Below, piece by piece: positions 36,237-46,396 of a stretch of DNA of 64,000 bases (the stretch's first letter is position 1; every line of letters begins with the position of its first letter). The notes beneath the pieces were generated by a model. The model ran no database searches. It worked only from the letters and a program-made list of their open reading frames with translations, and had not been told where the DNA came from. The stretch covers positions 62,001-126,000 of the forward strand of contig JANBVI010000032.1 of NCBI GenBank assembly GCA_024239075.1, given 5' to 3'. This stretch comes from Fischerella sp. CENA71 (GTDB taxonomy: Bacteria > Cyanobacteriota > Cyanobacteriia > Cyanobacteriales > Nostocaceae). A program made the position numbers and the translations under genes.

Positions 36237-37508
36237 CTATATGTAGCTGAATATTGTTTCGGCATACTTTCCAGCTGAGTGTTGTTGGGCAAAGTCTCTA
36301 GCAGTACTGGAATCGAAAAATCTTTCTGGCGATTCCTGCAAAAACTGAGTTAAACCTTTGGCTACTTCACTTACTACTACCGAATTGACATTGAGACCCA
36401 ATTTGTAATGGCGTGTCCACTCGCCCATCAGTCCGTAATCACTACATAAAACAGGTTTTTGAGCAGCAGCAGCCCGAATGAGAGTATTGCTTGTTCCTAC
36501 ATGGCGTTGATGGGTAGTCAATACCACATCTGATATCTGGAAATAAGACTGAATTTCCTTCTCCATGACAAACTGATCGCGAGTAATTATTTGTACTGGT
36601 AGAAGCTGAGATAGTTTAGTGATTTGAGCTTCTACCTTTGGTTTATCTGCGCTACTAATACAACCAACTAGCAGCAAACAAAGTTTTTGGCACAGATGCG
36701 GCGGTAGCATAGCCACTGCATCTAGAACTTGATGAATGCCTTTACGCTCATCTATAATGCCAAACATCAGAAATACCAGACGACCTGATTCTATTCCTAA
36801 GTTCGCTTTGAAAGAATGAGTCTGAAATTCCCTATTGGGATAAGTTTGTACTGGATCAGGTAAGTAGACTACTTGGGTATTGCTGCTAGATTGGTTGAGG
36901 TGCTTGACTGAAAACTGATCTAGGCTAAATAGAGTTTTAAACTGAGGATGGCCCAGAGCTAGAGAAATGTGAACATGTTCTTGCAAATGGCGGATGTGAT
37001 CTTTGCGAGAAAGAGTAATACCTTGAAAATCTCCATAGTGAAATCTAGGTCGGAAGTAGATACCAGAAAAAGAACAAGGGAGTTTGCGGCGTAACACTAC
37101 TGATAACTGAAAGGTATCAAAATACATTAACAAGCATTCTGTAGTACCTAGATTTTTGGCATACCGGCTCATTAGGCTCCACTCGCGCAAAGCACGTGCT
37201 TTGCGCCGCGCAAAGGTAGACCAAGGACCAAGTTCAGCCTCTTCTTCGGTTGTAATGGGAACAAAACGCAGGCGATCGCTTTTATAAGTTGCAGCTAAAT
37301 CCACTACGTCTTGATGTTGCTTCAAAAACTGGGGCATAACTACAATATCCATGTATCCTGGTAAGTTATGTTCACCCCAGTAGCGAATCAAATGTTGAAT
37401 GAAAGCACCGTGATGACCACCACAAGACATATCAAACAGCATTATCCGACGCCGACTGAGTGCTTTGTGCTTCAACTGTGGCTCTGTTAGCTTATAAGAT
37501 GTTGTCAT
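36237..37508 (-). CDS. Glycosyltransferase, GT4-like, divergent
   Basis: 423 residues. The first domain begins RIMLFDMSCGGHHGAFIQHL, and the second has LVFLMFGIIDERKGIHQVLD, as expected of a GT-B enzyme. The E-x7-E block is replaced by VGTSNTLIRAAAAQKPVLCS, so the usual catalytic-site glutamates are not obvious. It may act on an unusual donor or be inactive; family placement is by overall layout. Confidence 0.75.
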   Translation of the reverse strand: MTTSYKLTEPQLKHKALSRRRIMLFDMSCGGHHGAFIQHLIRYWGEHNLPGYMDIVVMPQFLKQHQDVVDLAATYKSDRLRFVPITTEEEAELGPWSTFARRKARALREWSLMSRYAKNLGTTECLLMYFDTFQLSVVLRRKLPCSFSGIYFRPRFHYGDFQGITLSRKDHIRHLQEHVHISLALGHPQFKTLFSLDQFSVKHLNQSSSNTQVVYLPDPVQTYPNREFQTHSFKANLGIESGRLVFLMFGIIDERKGIHQVLDAVAMLPPHLCQKLCLLLVGCISSADKPKVEAQITKLSQLLPVQIITRDQFVMEKEIQSYFQISDVVLTTHQRHVGTSNTLIRAAAAQKPVLCSDYGLMGEWTRHYKLGLNVNSVVVSEVAKGLTQFLQESPERFFDSSTARDFAQQHSAGKYAETIFSYI

Positions 37509-37680
37509 CTTTTATCCTCTTGAGCGACTGTTTTTAGCTAAATTGCGCTTGTTGCAACCGCATTGTTTAACTTATCAAGTATATAAAAAAATGTTTGCTG
37601 GCAATAACTTTATTTGGTCAATTTGGTTGACATAAAGCTCACCACAAACTTCAATCTTTCAGCAACTTTGATATATTCAA

Positions 37681-38634
37681 TTAGCCTTGGTATTGCTTTT
37701 GAATCATTAAGTTACTCAAAAATTGATTTTTTATATCTTGTAGATAATAATACAGTATTATACATTGCAGTTTGATTTTTTCATGCCAAAAAATCGAGTC
37801 TAAATATTTTTGTGTAATTTCACTATTCTCCCTATCATTATTTCCGTTTTGCTGGTTCCAGCACATACCAACAGCAAATATTTTATTGGCAAATTTACTA
37901 AATTGTGGAAATTCTTGTTTAACCCATAAGCCAGTAAATAAATATTCTCTAGCTTGCATATGTTTTTTATCCTTCCTCAAAGTTGCCATATTGCTATCAT
38001 GTATTCTTTGGAAAGTGAGAGATTCGCCCAAAATATATCCTTTACTCAGTCCTACTGCCATAAACTTGACATAATGATCACTACATGGCATCGTTTTTGG
38101 CGTAGGCATGGGAAGAATTTTTTCTAATACTGATCGTCTAAAGCAAAGCGCAGATGATGGAGGAAGACAAGGAGGAATTTTTCCTGCTTTAATTATTTTG
38201 CGGAAATCAGACTCACGAGATATGTAGTTATTTGTCGTGGTGAAATTTAAAAAATTATGATTTGCATCAATTAATTTAATACTGTGAAAACACCAGCCAA
38301 TTTCTTCAGAAGATTCAAAAATTTTTACAATATTCTCTATTTTATTAGTCAAGAAGATATCATCTGAATCTAAAAAACATATAATTTCTCCTCGACTAGC
38401 AGCAAAACCTGCATTATAACTTGATGGCTGTCCAGCATTTTCCTTAAATATGTGTACTAATCGTTTGCCATAACTAGTGATTATTTTTCGGGAATTATCT
38501 GTTGAGCCATCATCTACTACAATTACTTCAATATTTTTATAAGTTTGCTCCAACGCACTATTAATTGCTTCTGCGATGAATTCACCATAATTATAGTTGT
38601 TAATAATAATGCTAACTAGAATGTTGTGTTTCAC
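37681..38634 (-). CDS. Glycosyltransferase family 2
   Basis: 317 residues. GT-A fold: SIIINNYNYGEFIAEAINSA, then VIVVDDGSTDNSRKI and the metal-binding ICFLDSDDIF (DxD). FKENAGQPSSYNAG and the lower region are consistent with a sugar transferase acting in surface glycan synthesis. It lies 22 bases after 38657 in transcription order. Confidence 0.88.
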   Translation of the reverse strand: MKHNILVSIIINNYNYGEFIAEAINSALEQTYKNIEVIVVDDGSTDNSRKIITSYGKRLVHIFKENAGQPSSYNAGFAASRGEIICFLDSDDIFLTNKIENIVKIFESSEEIGWCFHSIKLIDANHNFLNFTTTNNYISRESDFRKIIKAGKIPPCLPPSSALCFRRSVLEKILPMPTPKTMPCSDHYVKFMAVGLSKGYILGESLTFQRIHDSNMATLRKDKKHMQAREYLFTGLWVKQEFPQFSKFANKIFAVGMCWNQQNGNNDRENSEITQKYLDSIFWHEKIKLQCIILYYYLQDIKNQFLSNLMIQKQYQG

Positions 38635-38656
38635 ATCTTACTCCTTTTCAACTAAC

Positions 38657-39490
38657 TCAACTAAGACTATTTATCAGTTTTGCTTTTACTCTCCAGAATA
38701 ATTCATCTGGATGTTTTAAAATATACTTAATTCTTTCCAGATTTCTCAATAGTGTATATTCAATTGTTACTAAAAAACGTTGGAATGGCGGAAGATTTTT
38801 GCGATAGGCTTTGAGCAAGCGGCATATCCGAGGTAATGTTTGATTATTTTTCATATCATTAACAGTCTTGGTACCTTCTAGCCTGCGATGATTACCCCAA
38901 ATCTCATCTACATATTTTACGTTTGCTACTTGCACGGCTCTAAATATAAAATCAATATCCATTGCATAATGTTCATCGAGTTTATACAAACCTACTTTTT
39001 GATGTAGAGAAGTATGATAAAAATAAGCAGCAGGATTTGCTGGAAATGGGTTTTTCCAAGGTCCTACTAATAATTGTGCTAGTGCCATATTTTTAGGCTT
39101 ATTAATATCTTCAAGTTCTCCAGCATCATTCCAAATATTGCAATTAGCGACAAGAAAACTGGGTTCAGGAAGTTCTTTGAAATGGTCTAATACCCGATTC
39201 AGAACATTAGGCTCATAATAGTCATCAACGTTTAAAAAACCTAAAATTTCCCCCTTTGCCATTGCAATACCTTTATTCATTGCATCTGACTGCCCCTTGT
39301 CAGGTTCCGAAATCCAGCGAATGTGGGGATATTTATCTGCATATAGTTTGATAATTTCTACAGTTCTATCTTTAGAACCACCATCGACGATGATATGTTC
39401 AATATCAGGACAATTTTGTTCAATTACTACTTTAATGCAGTCTTCAATGAAGCGATCGCCGTTATAAACTGGGGTAATGATGCTGAACAT
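38657..39490 (-). CDS. Glycosyltransferase family 2, paralogue A
   Basis: 277 residues. It begins MFSIITPVYNGDRFIEDC and has HIIVDGGSKDRTVEI and ILGFLNVDDYYEPN (D-x-D as NVDD). It is closely similar over its full length to the GT2 encoded at 40724-41563 (shared DKGQSDAMNKGIAMAKGEIL), so the two are recent paralogues. Confidence 0.9.
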   Translation of the reverse strand: MFSIITPVYNGDRFIEDCIKVVIEQNCPDIEHIIVDGGSKDRTVEIIKLYADKYPHIRWISEPDKGQSDAMNKGIAMAKGEILGFLNVDDYYEPNVLNRVLDHFKELPEPSFLVANCNIWNDAGELEDINKPKNMALAQLLVGPWKNPFPANPAAYFYHTSLHQKVGLYKLDEHYAMDIDFIFRAVQVANVKYVDEIWGNHRRLEGTKTVNDMKNNQTLPRICRLLKAYRKNLPPFQRFLVTIEYTLLRNLERIKYILKHPDELFWRVKAKLINSLS

Positions 39491-39546
39491 ATTTTTATTA
39501 ATTTGGTAATGTTAATTTTTACAATCTAACTTTGAAGATGAATTAA

Positions 39547-40638
39547 TTAAGTGCTTGAGGTTGAAAGTTCTTGTAGACAATCGATAAAACGTTTTTCTGC
39601 TGATATAGGACGCTCCAACATCACAGGTATATCCAAATTTTTAAATAATAAATTTGTCATCTCATGTTGATTGTCATAACAATAAACACCTGGATAGTCA
39701 AAAGCACTTCTACAACTATTACTATTAGCTATTACAGGAATACCAGCAATAATCATTTCGGGAATACGAGTTAGGGCGCCAACTCCTGCCTTTTGATGTA
39801 CTAATACTGCTTTAGCATTAATTAATAGGTGATTTAGTTTTTTTTGTTCCACTGCTCCATGAAGAATAAATTTTGGACTTTTACAGTATTCTTGAAGTTT
39901 TTCTGTACCATAACCAGCAATATCAACTTCACAATCCAAGAGTGTCTCAATCTCAGATAGCCACTGAATTTGTTCAATCATTCCTAAACGTGTAGGTGGG
40001 TTTTCAGCGGTCCCTAGAATTAAAAATCTCTGCGGTTGTGAATTGTTCCTAATCTGCCTAATTTCTAACAAATTTGATAATACAGATTTTGGTGGATAGT
40101 AAGGTAAAAAATCAGCATTTATTCCACGTAACTTAAGCAACCACTGCTCCTCACGAGAAATACAAAAGATTGCATCTGCTTTTGCAAGATGATAAATTTC
40201 ACTTTCTAAACTGTCTGGTAAATATTTCCAAGTTAAAGGATCTCCGTGATCTGTTACCAAAGATTCAATGTTATGGGGAAGGGCCAGTATCTTAAAGCCA
40301 AATTGTTTTGCGACGTAGGGTGCAATATAGTTTTCTGTTGCTTCCCAAACTAGTAATTTCTCACCTTGATGTTCTCTTAAACACTTGTGATAGATATGAT
40401 ACTTTTGACCACAATCACCAATAACTTTATAGGAGGGAAATATTTTTAGTTTATATTTTGCTATACAATTGATACCACTAATATATTTATCTATTTTAGG
40501 AACAGGTTTAATTTTAATATCGTTAATTTCTGAACCTGATAGACTAACTAGCTCTTTAATTTGAGCAGTTCTACGATGTCCACCATCGCCATTAGGAATT
40601 CCTGCAAATTTAGAATTGTGCAATATTGCTTTCATCAT
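39547..40638 (-). CDS. Glycosyltransferase, GT4-like
   Basis: 363 residues. The N-terminus, MMKAILHNSKFAGIPNGDGG, and the later VEQKKLNHLLINAKAVLVHQ with ALTRIPEMIIAGIPVIANS suggest a GT-B enzyme. The conserved E is in the IPEMII block. Donor and acceptor unknown. It sits between the two paralogous GT2 genes. Confidence 0.75.
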   Translation of the reverse strand: MMKAILHNSKFAGIPNGDGGHRRTAQIKELVSLSGSEINDIKIKPVPKIDKYISGINCIAKYKLKIFPSYKVIGDCGQKYHIYHKCLREHQGEKLLVWEATENYIAPYVAKQFGFKILALPHNIESLVTDHGDPLTWKYLPDSLESEIYHLAKADAIFCISREEQWLLKLRGINADFLPYYPPKSVLSNLLEIRQIRNNSQPQRFLILGTAENPPTRLGMIEQIQWLSEIETLLDCEVDIAGYGTEKLQEYCKSPKFILHGAVEQKKLNHLLINAKAVLVHQKAGVGALTRIPEMIIAGIPVIANSNSCRSAFDYPGVYCYDNQHEMTNLLFKNLDIPVMLERPISAEKRFIDCLQELSTSST

Positions 40639-40723
40639 CTAAATAAATATCTCCAAGACAAAATATTAAAATTAAAAATTATGATTACTACTTATGAAGG
40701 CAATGTTCATAATCAATACTAAA

Positions 40724-41563
40724 TCAATTTAATATTTTTGCTACTTTAGCCTTGAAGCTAGGCAATAACTCTTGGCGATTGCTTGAAAAATATTTGAGTT
40801 TTTGCCATATCTTGGTTCTATAAAGTTTAGATTGTATAAGTATTTTCCATTGCAACACTAACGGGAGTTGTTTTCGATAAGCCCTTAATAGTTGTTTAGC
40901 ACGATGGATACTCTGACCATTTTTCATATCAACTACTGTTTTAGTCTCCTCCAGTAGTCGATAATTTCCCCAAGTTTCATTTATATAAGTTACTGTCGCT
41001 GCTTGAACTGCCCTAAGTAAGAAATCCAAGTCCATTACAAAATGTTCTTCTACTTTGTAATATCCTATTTTTTCATGTAGTGACTTATGATAAAAATAGG
41101 CAGTTGGATTTACTGGATGAGGATTTACTTCGGCACCTAATAATAGTTCATTAAACTTTAATTTTGCTGGCTTATTGATAAAAATTAGCCTACCTTCATT
41201 ATCCCATACGTTACAGTTGCCAACTAGTAAACTTGGTTCTGTTAATGTCTTAAAGATTTCTGAGACTCGATTTAATACATTTTGTTCATAGTAATCATCA
41301 ACATTCAAGATAGCTAATATTTCTCCCTTGGCCATTGCAATCCCTTTATTCATTGCATCTGACTGTCCTTTATCTTTTTCTGAAATCCATTGGATATGGG
41401 GATATTTTTGTGCGTACTCTTTAATAATATCTACTGTTCTGTCTGTTGAGCCACCATCAGCAATGATGTGTTCTACGTTAGTACAGTTTTGATTGATTAC
41501 AACTTTTATACAAGATTCAATGAATTTTTCGCCGTTATAAACAGGGGTAATAACACTAATCAT
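40724..41563 (-). CDS. Glycosyltransferase family 2, paralogue B
   Basis: 279 residues. It begins MISVITPVYNGEKFIESC and has HIIADGGSTDRTVDI and ILAILNVDDYYEQN. It shares the DKGQSDAMNKGIAMAKGEIL block with paralogue A at 38657. It is separated from the methyltransferase gene by about 300 bases that contain a fragment of another glycosyltransferase. Confidence 0.9.
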   Translation of the reverse strand: MISVITPVYNGEKFIESCIKVVINQNCTNVEHIIADGGSTDRTVDIIKEYAQKYPHIQWISEKDKGQSDAMNKGIAMAKGEILAILNVDDYYEQNVLNRVSEIFKTLTEPSLLVGNCNVWDNEGRLIFINKPAKLKFNELLLGAEVNPHPVNPTAYFYHKSLHEKIGYYKVEEHFVMDLDFLLRAVQAATVTYINETWGNYRLLEETKTVVDMKNGQSIHRAKQLLRAYRKQLPLVLQWKILIQSKLYRTKIWQKLKYFSSNRQELLPSFKAKVAKILN

Positions 41564-41756
41564 GATTCAATGTGTTTGAGAGGATAATTTTTTTGATGTT
41601 GAAAAATTCATCAAATTATTTTTTGTACAATTCCTTGGGATATTTTGATACTTACCAAATCATCATAATTAATCGAAAATTATTTTGCTTTAATTTCATA
41701 AACATTTTGTATGGTTTAAATTTGTATTTCATTAATTAATAGGTAAGTAGAATTTA

Positions 41757-41869
41757 TTAAACTTTTTTTAAAACATTGTTATACAAGTCAATGTATCGTT
41801 GAGCCTGTAATTCTAGTGAATATTCCTCAAGGGCGATCGCTCGACAATTTTGACTAATGTGATTAGGTT
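41757..41869 (-). pseudogene. Fragment of a GT4 gene (C-terminal tail)
   Basis: Directly after the methyltransferase stop, the minus strand reads NHISQNCRAIALEEYSLELQ and continues AQRYIDLYNNVLKKV to a stop at 41757. This is the end of a GT4 protein with no start and no catalytic domain. The 74 bases at 41781-41854 are a near-identical copy (three differences) of 42929-43002. Confidence 0.8.
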
Positions 41870-42802
41870 TTATACAGATTTTTTCATCCACAGACTACCG
41901 CCGGTATTGCGTAAACATAAAGGCATTTTGCGGTCAAGTTCATCTGGATAAAACTGACCCATAAATGAGTTAAAGTATAAAATTTTAAAAACAGAATTGT
42001 ATTGAAGAAAAGCTCTCAAGAAGTAATTTTCATTCCATGCTCTTCCCTCTTCAACCCACTCTTTTGGATACTCAAAGGAACAAAAAACATCGTGAAAATG
42101 TACGATCACTCCAGGCTTGAGTCGAGGAAGTATCTCAAAAATGATATGTGCAACATCACTGCCAATTTTAACTACGTGTGAAGAATCCACAAACAAAATA
42201 TCACCTGCATTTAGCGTTTGAAACAATTCAAGTTCAACGTCTTGAACTGGTTTCTCAATCACTTTATGCTGATGCTTATCCTTTTCGTTTAATAAACTAT
42301 AAAGTCGTTCAGGGTAAGGTTCGATAAATGTGAAATTTGTAACGTTAGCTAGAAAAGTTTCGTTTGTGTCCAACATAACTGCTGAGGAAAAGCCAGAGCC
42401 AATCTCAATCACTTTTTTAGGCTTGAAATGACGTAGCATAGCATATAAAATGATTGCGTCTGAATAGCAGAAAAAATGATTTTGGTAGTAATATCGGCTA
42501 GATGTACTTGGTTGTTCTGGAAAAGGTAATTCCTCATAGTAGAGAGCAAGTAAATCAAGCATTTTGACTTGCTCTTCCTCTCTTAAGTCTATGGTAGGTA
42601 ATTCCTTTTTATTTTTAAAAATTAAATCTTCTTTTTCTAGGACATCACTAAGATTGGGAATAGGCGAATAGAAATGACCAGGCGGGAAAGTGCGGATAAA
42701 AGGAGAACTGTATAACTTCTCAATGTCGAAACCCTGTTGAAAAAAAGTAGACAACTGACGAAGTCCAGGAATACTACCGACTAATGCTTTAACTTTGCTC
42801 AT
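41870..42802 (-). CDS. Class I SAM-dependent methyltransferase
   Basis: 310 residues. The central domain has the SAM-binding motif KKVIEIGSGFSSAVMLDTNE (about residues 130-150), ILFVDSSHVVKIGSDVAHII and HFHDVFCSFEYPKEWVEEGR, as in Methyltransf_24-type sugar or small-molecule methyltransferases. It lies inside the polysaccharide cluster, so O-methylation of a glycan sugar is plausible but inferred. It is bracketed by the two glycosyltransferase remnants. Confidence 0.82.
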   Translation of the reverse strand: MSKVKALVGSIPGLRQLSTFFQQGFDIEKLYSSPFIRTFPPGHFYSPIPNLSDVLEKEDLIFKNKKELPTIDLREEEQVKMLDLLALYYEELPFPEQPSTSSRYYYQNHFFCYSDAIILYAMLRHFKPKKVIEIGSGFSSAVMLDTNETFLANVTNFTFIEPYPERLYSLLNEKDKHQHKVIEKPVQDVELELFQTLNAGDILFVDSSHVVKIGSDVAHIIFEILPRLKPGVIVHFHDVFCSFEYPKEWVEEGRAWNENYFLRAFLQYNSVFKILYFNSFMGQFYPDELDRKMPLCLRNTGGSLWMKKSV

Positions 42803-42886
42803 ATTATCTGCTTATAATTAATACAATTGTTTGTGAATAAGTGCTACATATTGATAAATATTCTATAAATTTTGTTACTTCTAAAA

Positions 42887-43130
42887 CTACTTGCAAGCTA
42901 TTGCTTTTGAATTTTGCAAAATTTGGTGATACAAATCAATGTATCGTTTAGCCTGTAATTCTGGTGAATATTCCTCAAGGGCGATCGCTCGACAATTTTG
43001 ACTCACAGAATCGAGCAAACTTTCATCCTCTAATAGCTCTACAATTCCTTGGCAAAAACATCAGTATCTTTTGGTGTAGCTAAATAGCCTGTAATTACTT
43101 GACACACTGAATTGGTCACAACGCCCATTT
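42887..43130 (-). pseudogene. 3' remnant of a GT4 gene with a frameshift
   Basis: On the minus strand, ITGYLATPKDTDVFA is followed one frame over by QGIVELLEDESLLDSVSQNC, RAIALEEYSPELQAKRYIDL and YHQILQNSKAIACK before the stop at 42887. These join to the familiar C-terminus of GT4 enzymes, but a missing base near 43055 breaks the frame, and the catalytic part is absent. It shares a 74-base repeat with the fragment at 41781. Confidence 0.8.
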
Positions 43131-43218
43131 TTCGGAAGTTCTATAATCAAGGTAATCAGCACGAGTAAGAAAAATAAACAAACCTGCCACAGAGTAAGCA
43201 ATATATTTTAGGAAGTTG

Positions 43219-44184
43219 TTAGGCGATTTCTGTAAATATATCGAAAACCTTTTTTACTTTGAACTTTCCAAAAGATATTTTTTGGCGTATTTTAGAAACC
43301 AATTTATCCTTTTCTCGAATTTCTTTGCCTGTATATGTATGGTCAAATTCATAAGCATCAGCTTCTCTATTTGCAACTATAAACGGTGGATGCTGAATTT
43401 CCCAAATATCAGTCAATGGCAAATTAGCTCGATGATCTGTTGCAGAAGTTATGTGTGTTGCATCAGAACGAAAACCAAGATTAGATATTAAGTTAGAGTT
43501 CGGTATGATGCACAAGCCGCTCTGCCTGAAGCAGGTATAAGTCCATTGTAAATCCCATGCCTCTATTACTTCTGGATCTTCGTACATTTGATCAAATATA
43601 TCTGTCCAGTACTTATGTTCATATGGATCTAAACAAATAAACTTAAGCAAGCCTGCTTGTTTAAACTCTGGCCAGCTTTTCATATGATAATCATAGTGTT
43701 TCCAAGCTCTTCGCCAAGAAGCCCAGCCGCAGGTCAAAGGATATTTTGAGAAATAGTAACTATAGTCAGTTCGGCTTTGACCTTGCTGATAGTTATCGCC
43801 ACTAATTAACATGATACGTTCATCATCTCGATAGTATTCAAGAAGTTCTTGACAAAAGTAAAAGAAGGATGGTGATGGTAGAACATCATCTTCTAAGATT
43901 ATTGCTTCTTCAACTTGAGAGAAAACCCAATCAATTCCACTTGCAGGACGACGCCCACATCCTAAATTTATGTCTGAAAAGTTAGTTAAAACCTCACATT
44001 CCCAATCTACCTTATCAATTACTGCCCTGGTTTTTTGGCACTTTTCTTCTTCCTCCGGAAAGCGTGCTCCATCTGCAATTACAAACAATTTTTTCGGCTT
44101 GGCTTGAGCTATAGTGGAAAATATCTTTTCTGTTAGATCGGGACGATTAAAGATAATTAAAGCTACAGGTGTTGATAGCGACAT
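43219..44184 (-). CDS. GT-A type glycosyltransferase
   Basis: 321 residues. PVALIIFNRPDLTEKIFSTI opens the Rossmann-like domain. AIILEDDVLPSPSFFYFCQ holds the acidic metal site, and LTCGWASWRRAWKHYD is the block typical of this hypothetical-sugar-transferase group. No membrane segments. It follows wzt with a 65-base gap. Confidence 0.8.
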   Translation of the reverse strand: MSLSTPVALIIFNRPDLTEKIFSTIAQAKPKKLFVIADGARFPEEEEKCQKTRAVIDKVDWECEVLTNFSDINLGCGRRPASGIDWVFSQVEEAIILEDDVLPSPSFFYFCQELLEYYRDDERIMLISGDNYQQGQSRTDYSYYFSKYPLTCGWASWRRAWKHYDYHMKSWPEFKQAGLLKFICLDPYEHKYWTDIFDQMYEDPEVIEAWDLQWTYTCFRQSGLCIIPNSNLISNLGFRSDATHITSATDHRANLPLTDIWEIQHPPFIVANREADAYEFDHTYTGKEIREKDKLVSKIRQKISFGKFKVKKVFDIFTEIA

Positions 44185-44249
44185 GGCTGATTTTATTAGT
44201 AATTACGATTAGTCTATCTTTATAAATTTCAGTTAATGACTAACACAAG

Positions 44250-45539
44250 CTAGGTAACTTCTAGAAGATGAAACTGACATGGAACGAAGCCTGGTATCTT
44301 AACACCAAAGGTTTCGTCTTCCAGATGAACTATCTCTATTTCAAATGCAAATTCAAGATAATCCAAGATTTCGTGTCCAACACCAGTTTTTTCAAGCCAT
44401 AATCCAACAATATAAATCCCTTCTTTCAGATATAAATCATTAATTTTAAATCTAACTATATTGCGACCACTGCGGAGAAATGTTAATTGACCCATTGAAG
44501 CAGTGTCAGCATTAATCAGAAGAGTTCCTGTTTGGTTAGATATGTTAATTGCAAGACTACCAACAGACTGTGAGATATTTGACTCAATAGCTAATAAAAA
44601 TTCTAGAGGACCATATGAATATGGTTGAAATGCCACTTCCTGATTGAGGCTACTGTATTTAACTTCTACAAAGCGGGCTTTCCCATTTCCAGTTCGGCTT
44701 ACATCTGATAAATCAATCCATTGGTTAGGCGAGGATTCCATGGTGGAGTTACTCGACATATAGCGCGTTACAATACTATCCGTGTCACCTTGGGCGGCGA
44801 CTCGACCACGTTCAAGCATGACACATTGAGAGCATAACCGTTGGATTGCATCCATGTTATGACTAACAAATAGAACAGTTCTACCTTGATCCTTCGATAC
44901 GTCCTGCATCTTACCAAGGCATTTTTTTTGGAATTGTGCATCTCCTACTGCGAGTACTTCATCAACTATCAAAATCTCTGGATCTAAGTGAGCAGCCACT
45001 GCAAAAGCTAAACGCACATACATACCAGATGAATAACGCTTTACTGGCGTATCTAAAAACTTTTCAACTTCAGCAAAATCAACAATTTCATCAAATTTTC
45101 TTTTAATCTCAATCTTACTCATCCCTAGAATTGCACCATTGAGAAAAATATTTTCTCTACCAGTCAATTCTGGATGAAAACCTGTCCCTACTTCTAATAA
45201 ACTTGCAACTCTTCCATTGATTTTGATTCTTCCTTTCGTAGGTTCGGTGATTCGGCTGAGAATTTTCAACAGAGTAGATTTCCCAGCGCCATTACGCCCG
45301 ATAATCCCTACTCTATCACCCTGCTTAATCTCAAACGACACATCCTTTAAAGCCCAAAATTCTTCACGGCTTGGATTATATATTTCCTTCTCAGAAGGTT
45401 TGAGCAATTTTTTACCCAGCGATTTTGCTCCATTACTGATAACTTCCCGCAATGATTTGTACTTGCCTTGCCCTTCTTGCTGGTGACTTAGGACGTATTT
45501 TTTACTTAGGTTCTCTACCCGGATTACAGTATCTGACAT
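44250..45539 (-). CDS. ABC polysaccharide exporter ATPase with C-terminal substrate-binding domain (Wzt)
   Basis: The ATPase partner of the membrane protein at 45569. It has Walker A GRNGAGKST, signature motif YSSGMYVRLAFAVA (as usual for this subfamily, not LSGGQ), Walker B ILIVDEVLAVGD and switch FVSHNMD. After about residue 280 a beta-rich domain, the Wzt_C type that recognises a capped glycan end, extends to residue 429. I start at MSDTVIRVEN (45539) because ggag lies eight bases upstream; a possible earlier start adds eight residues. The subsequent GT begins 65 bases on. Confidence 0.92.
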   Translation of the reverse strand: MSDTVIRVENLSKKYVLSHQQEGQGKYKSLREVISNGAKSLGKKLLKPSEKEIYNPSREEFWALKDVSFEIKQGDRVGIIGRNGAGKSTLLKILSRITEPTKGRIKINGRVASLLEVGTGFHPELTGRENIFLNGAILGMSKIEIKRKFDEIVDFAEVEKFLDTPVKRYSSGMYVRLAFAVAAHLDPEILIVDEVLAVGDAQFQKKCLGKMQDVSKDQGRTVLFVSHNMDAIQRLCSQCVMLERGRVAAQGDTDSIVTRYMSSNSTMESSPNQWIDLSDVSRTGNGKARFVEVKYSSLNQEVAFQPYSYGPLEFLLAIESNISQSVGSLAINISNQTGTLLINADTASMGQLTFLRSGRNIVRFKINDLYLKEGIYIVGLWLEKTGVGHEILDYLEFAFEIEIVHLEDETFGVKIPGFVPCQFHLLEVT

Positions 45540-45568
45540 TTGCCTATCTCCAACTTCAACCACATAAC

Positions 45569-46396
45569 TTAAATTACGTCAGCAAAAGTACGTTCCATCT
45601 TGCGGAAATACCAAATACCGCTTCCTAGAAGTAGAAACACAATCACCAGAGACAGTGCAAACCCAGGAACATATACCTGCGACTCCCCACCCAAAATTGC
45701 CCAACGGAAACCATCGATTACTCCTACCATTGGGTTGAGGGAATACAATAAGCGCCATTGTTCTGGGACAATCTTGCTGCTAAAACCGACTGGAGAAATA
45801 TACAGACCAAACTGGACAATAAAAGGTACTATGTAGCGGAAATCTCGATACTCGACAGTTAAAGCCGCTAGCCATAATCCCACACCCATCGAGGCTGCAA
45901 AGGCAATGAGAATAAATAAAGGTAGTGTAAGAATGCGCCAATCAGGTACAAAGTTGTACCAAGCCATCAGCCCTAGCAAAATCATGCCAGAAATCATGAA
46001 GTCTACAAAACTAACGATCACCGCAGAAGTTGGCACAATCAAACGCGGAAAGTAGACTTTAGAAAGAAGGTTGGCATTACTAATTAAGCTGTTACTGCAT
46101 TCACTTAACGCACCAGAGAAAAACTGCCAAGGTAACATTGCCGCATAAACTAGAATTGGGTAAGGTGTATCACCTTCACTGGGCAACTTTGCCAAATTAC
46201 CAAATACAACGCTAAATACTATCATTGTGAGAAATGGGCGAATTAATGCCCAAGCCATACCAATGACAGTTTGCTTGTAGCGCACCAAAATGTCACGCCA
46301 CGCGAGAAAGTAGAAAAGTTCTCTGTATTTCCATAAATCTTGCCAGTACTGTCTTTCAGTACGACCTGCCTCAATAATTAGTTCGTTTGTCTTCAT
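45569..46396 (-). CDS. ABC polysaccharide exporter permease (Wzm)
   Basis: 275 residues with about six membrane helices. The N-terminus ELFYFLAWRDILVRYKQTVIG, with WALIRPFLTMIVFSVVFGNL, is the conserved entry of ABC-2 type polysaccharide exporters. It is paired with wzt 29 bases downstream. Together they carry an undecaprenyl-linked glycan across the inner membrane. Confidence 0.92.
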   Translation of the reverse strand: MKTNELIIEAGRTERQYWQDLWKYRELFYFLAWRDILVRYKQTVIGMAWALIRPFLTMIVFSVVFGNLAKLPSEGDTPYPILVYAAMLPWQFFSGALSECSNSLISNANLLSKVYFPRLIVPTSAVIVSFVDFMISGMILLGLMAWYNFVPDWRILTLPLFILIAFAASMGVGLWLAALTVEYRDFRYIVPFIVQFGLYISPVGFSSKIVPEQWRLLYSLNPMVGVIDGFRWAILGGESQVYVPGFALSLVIVFLLLGSGIWYFRKMERTFADVI

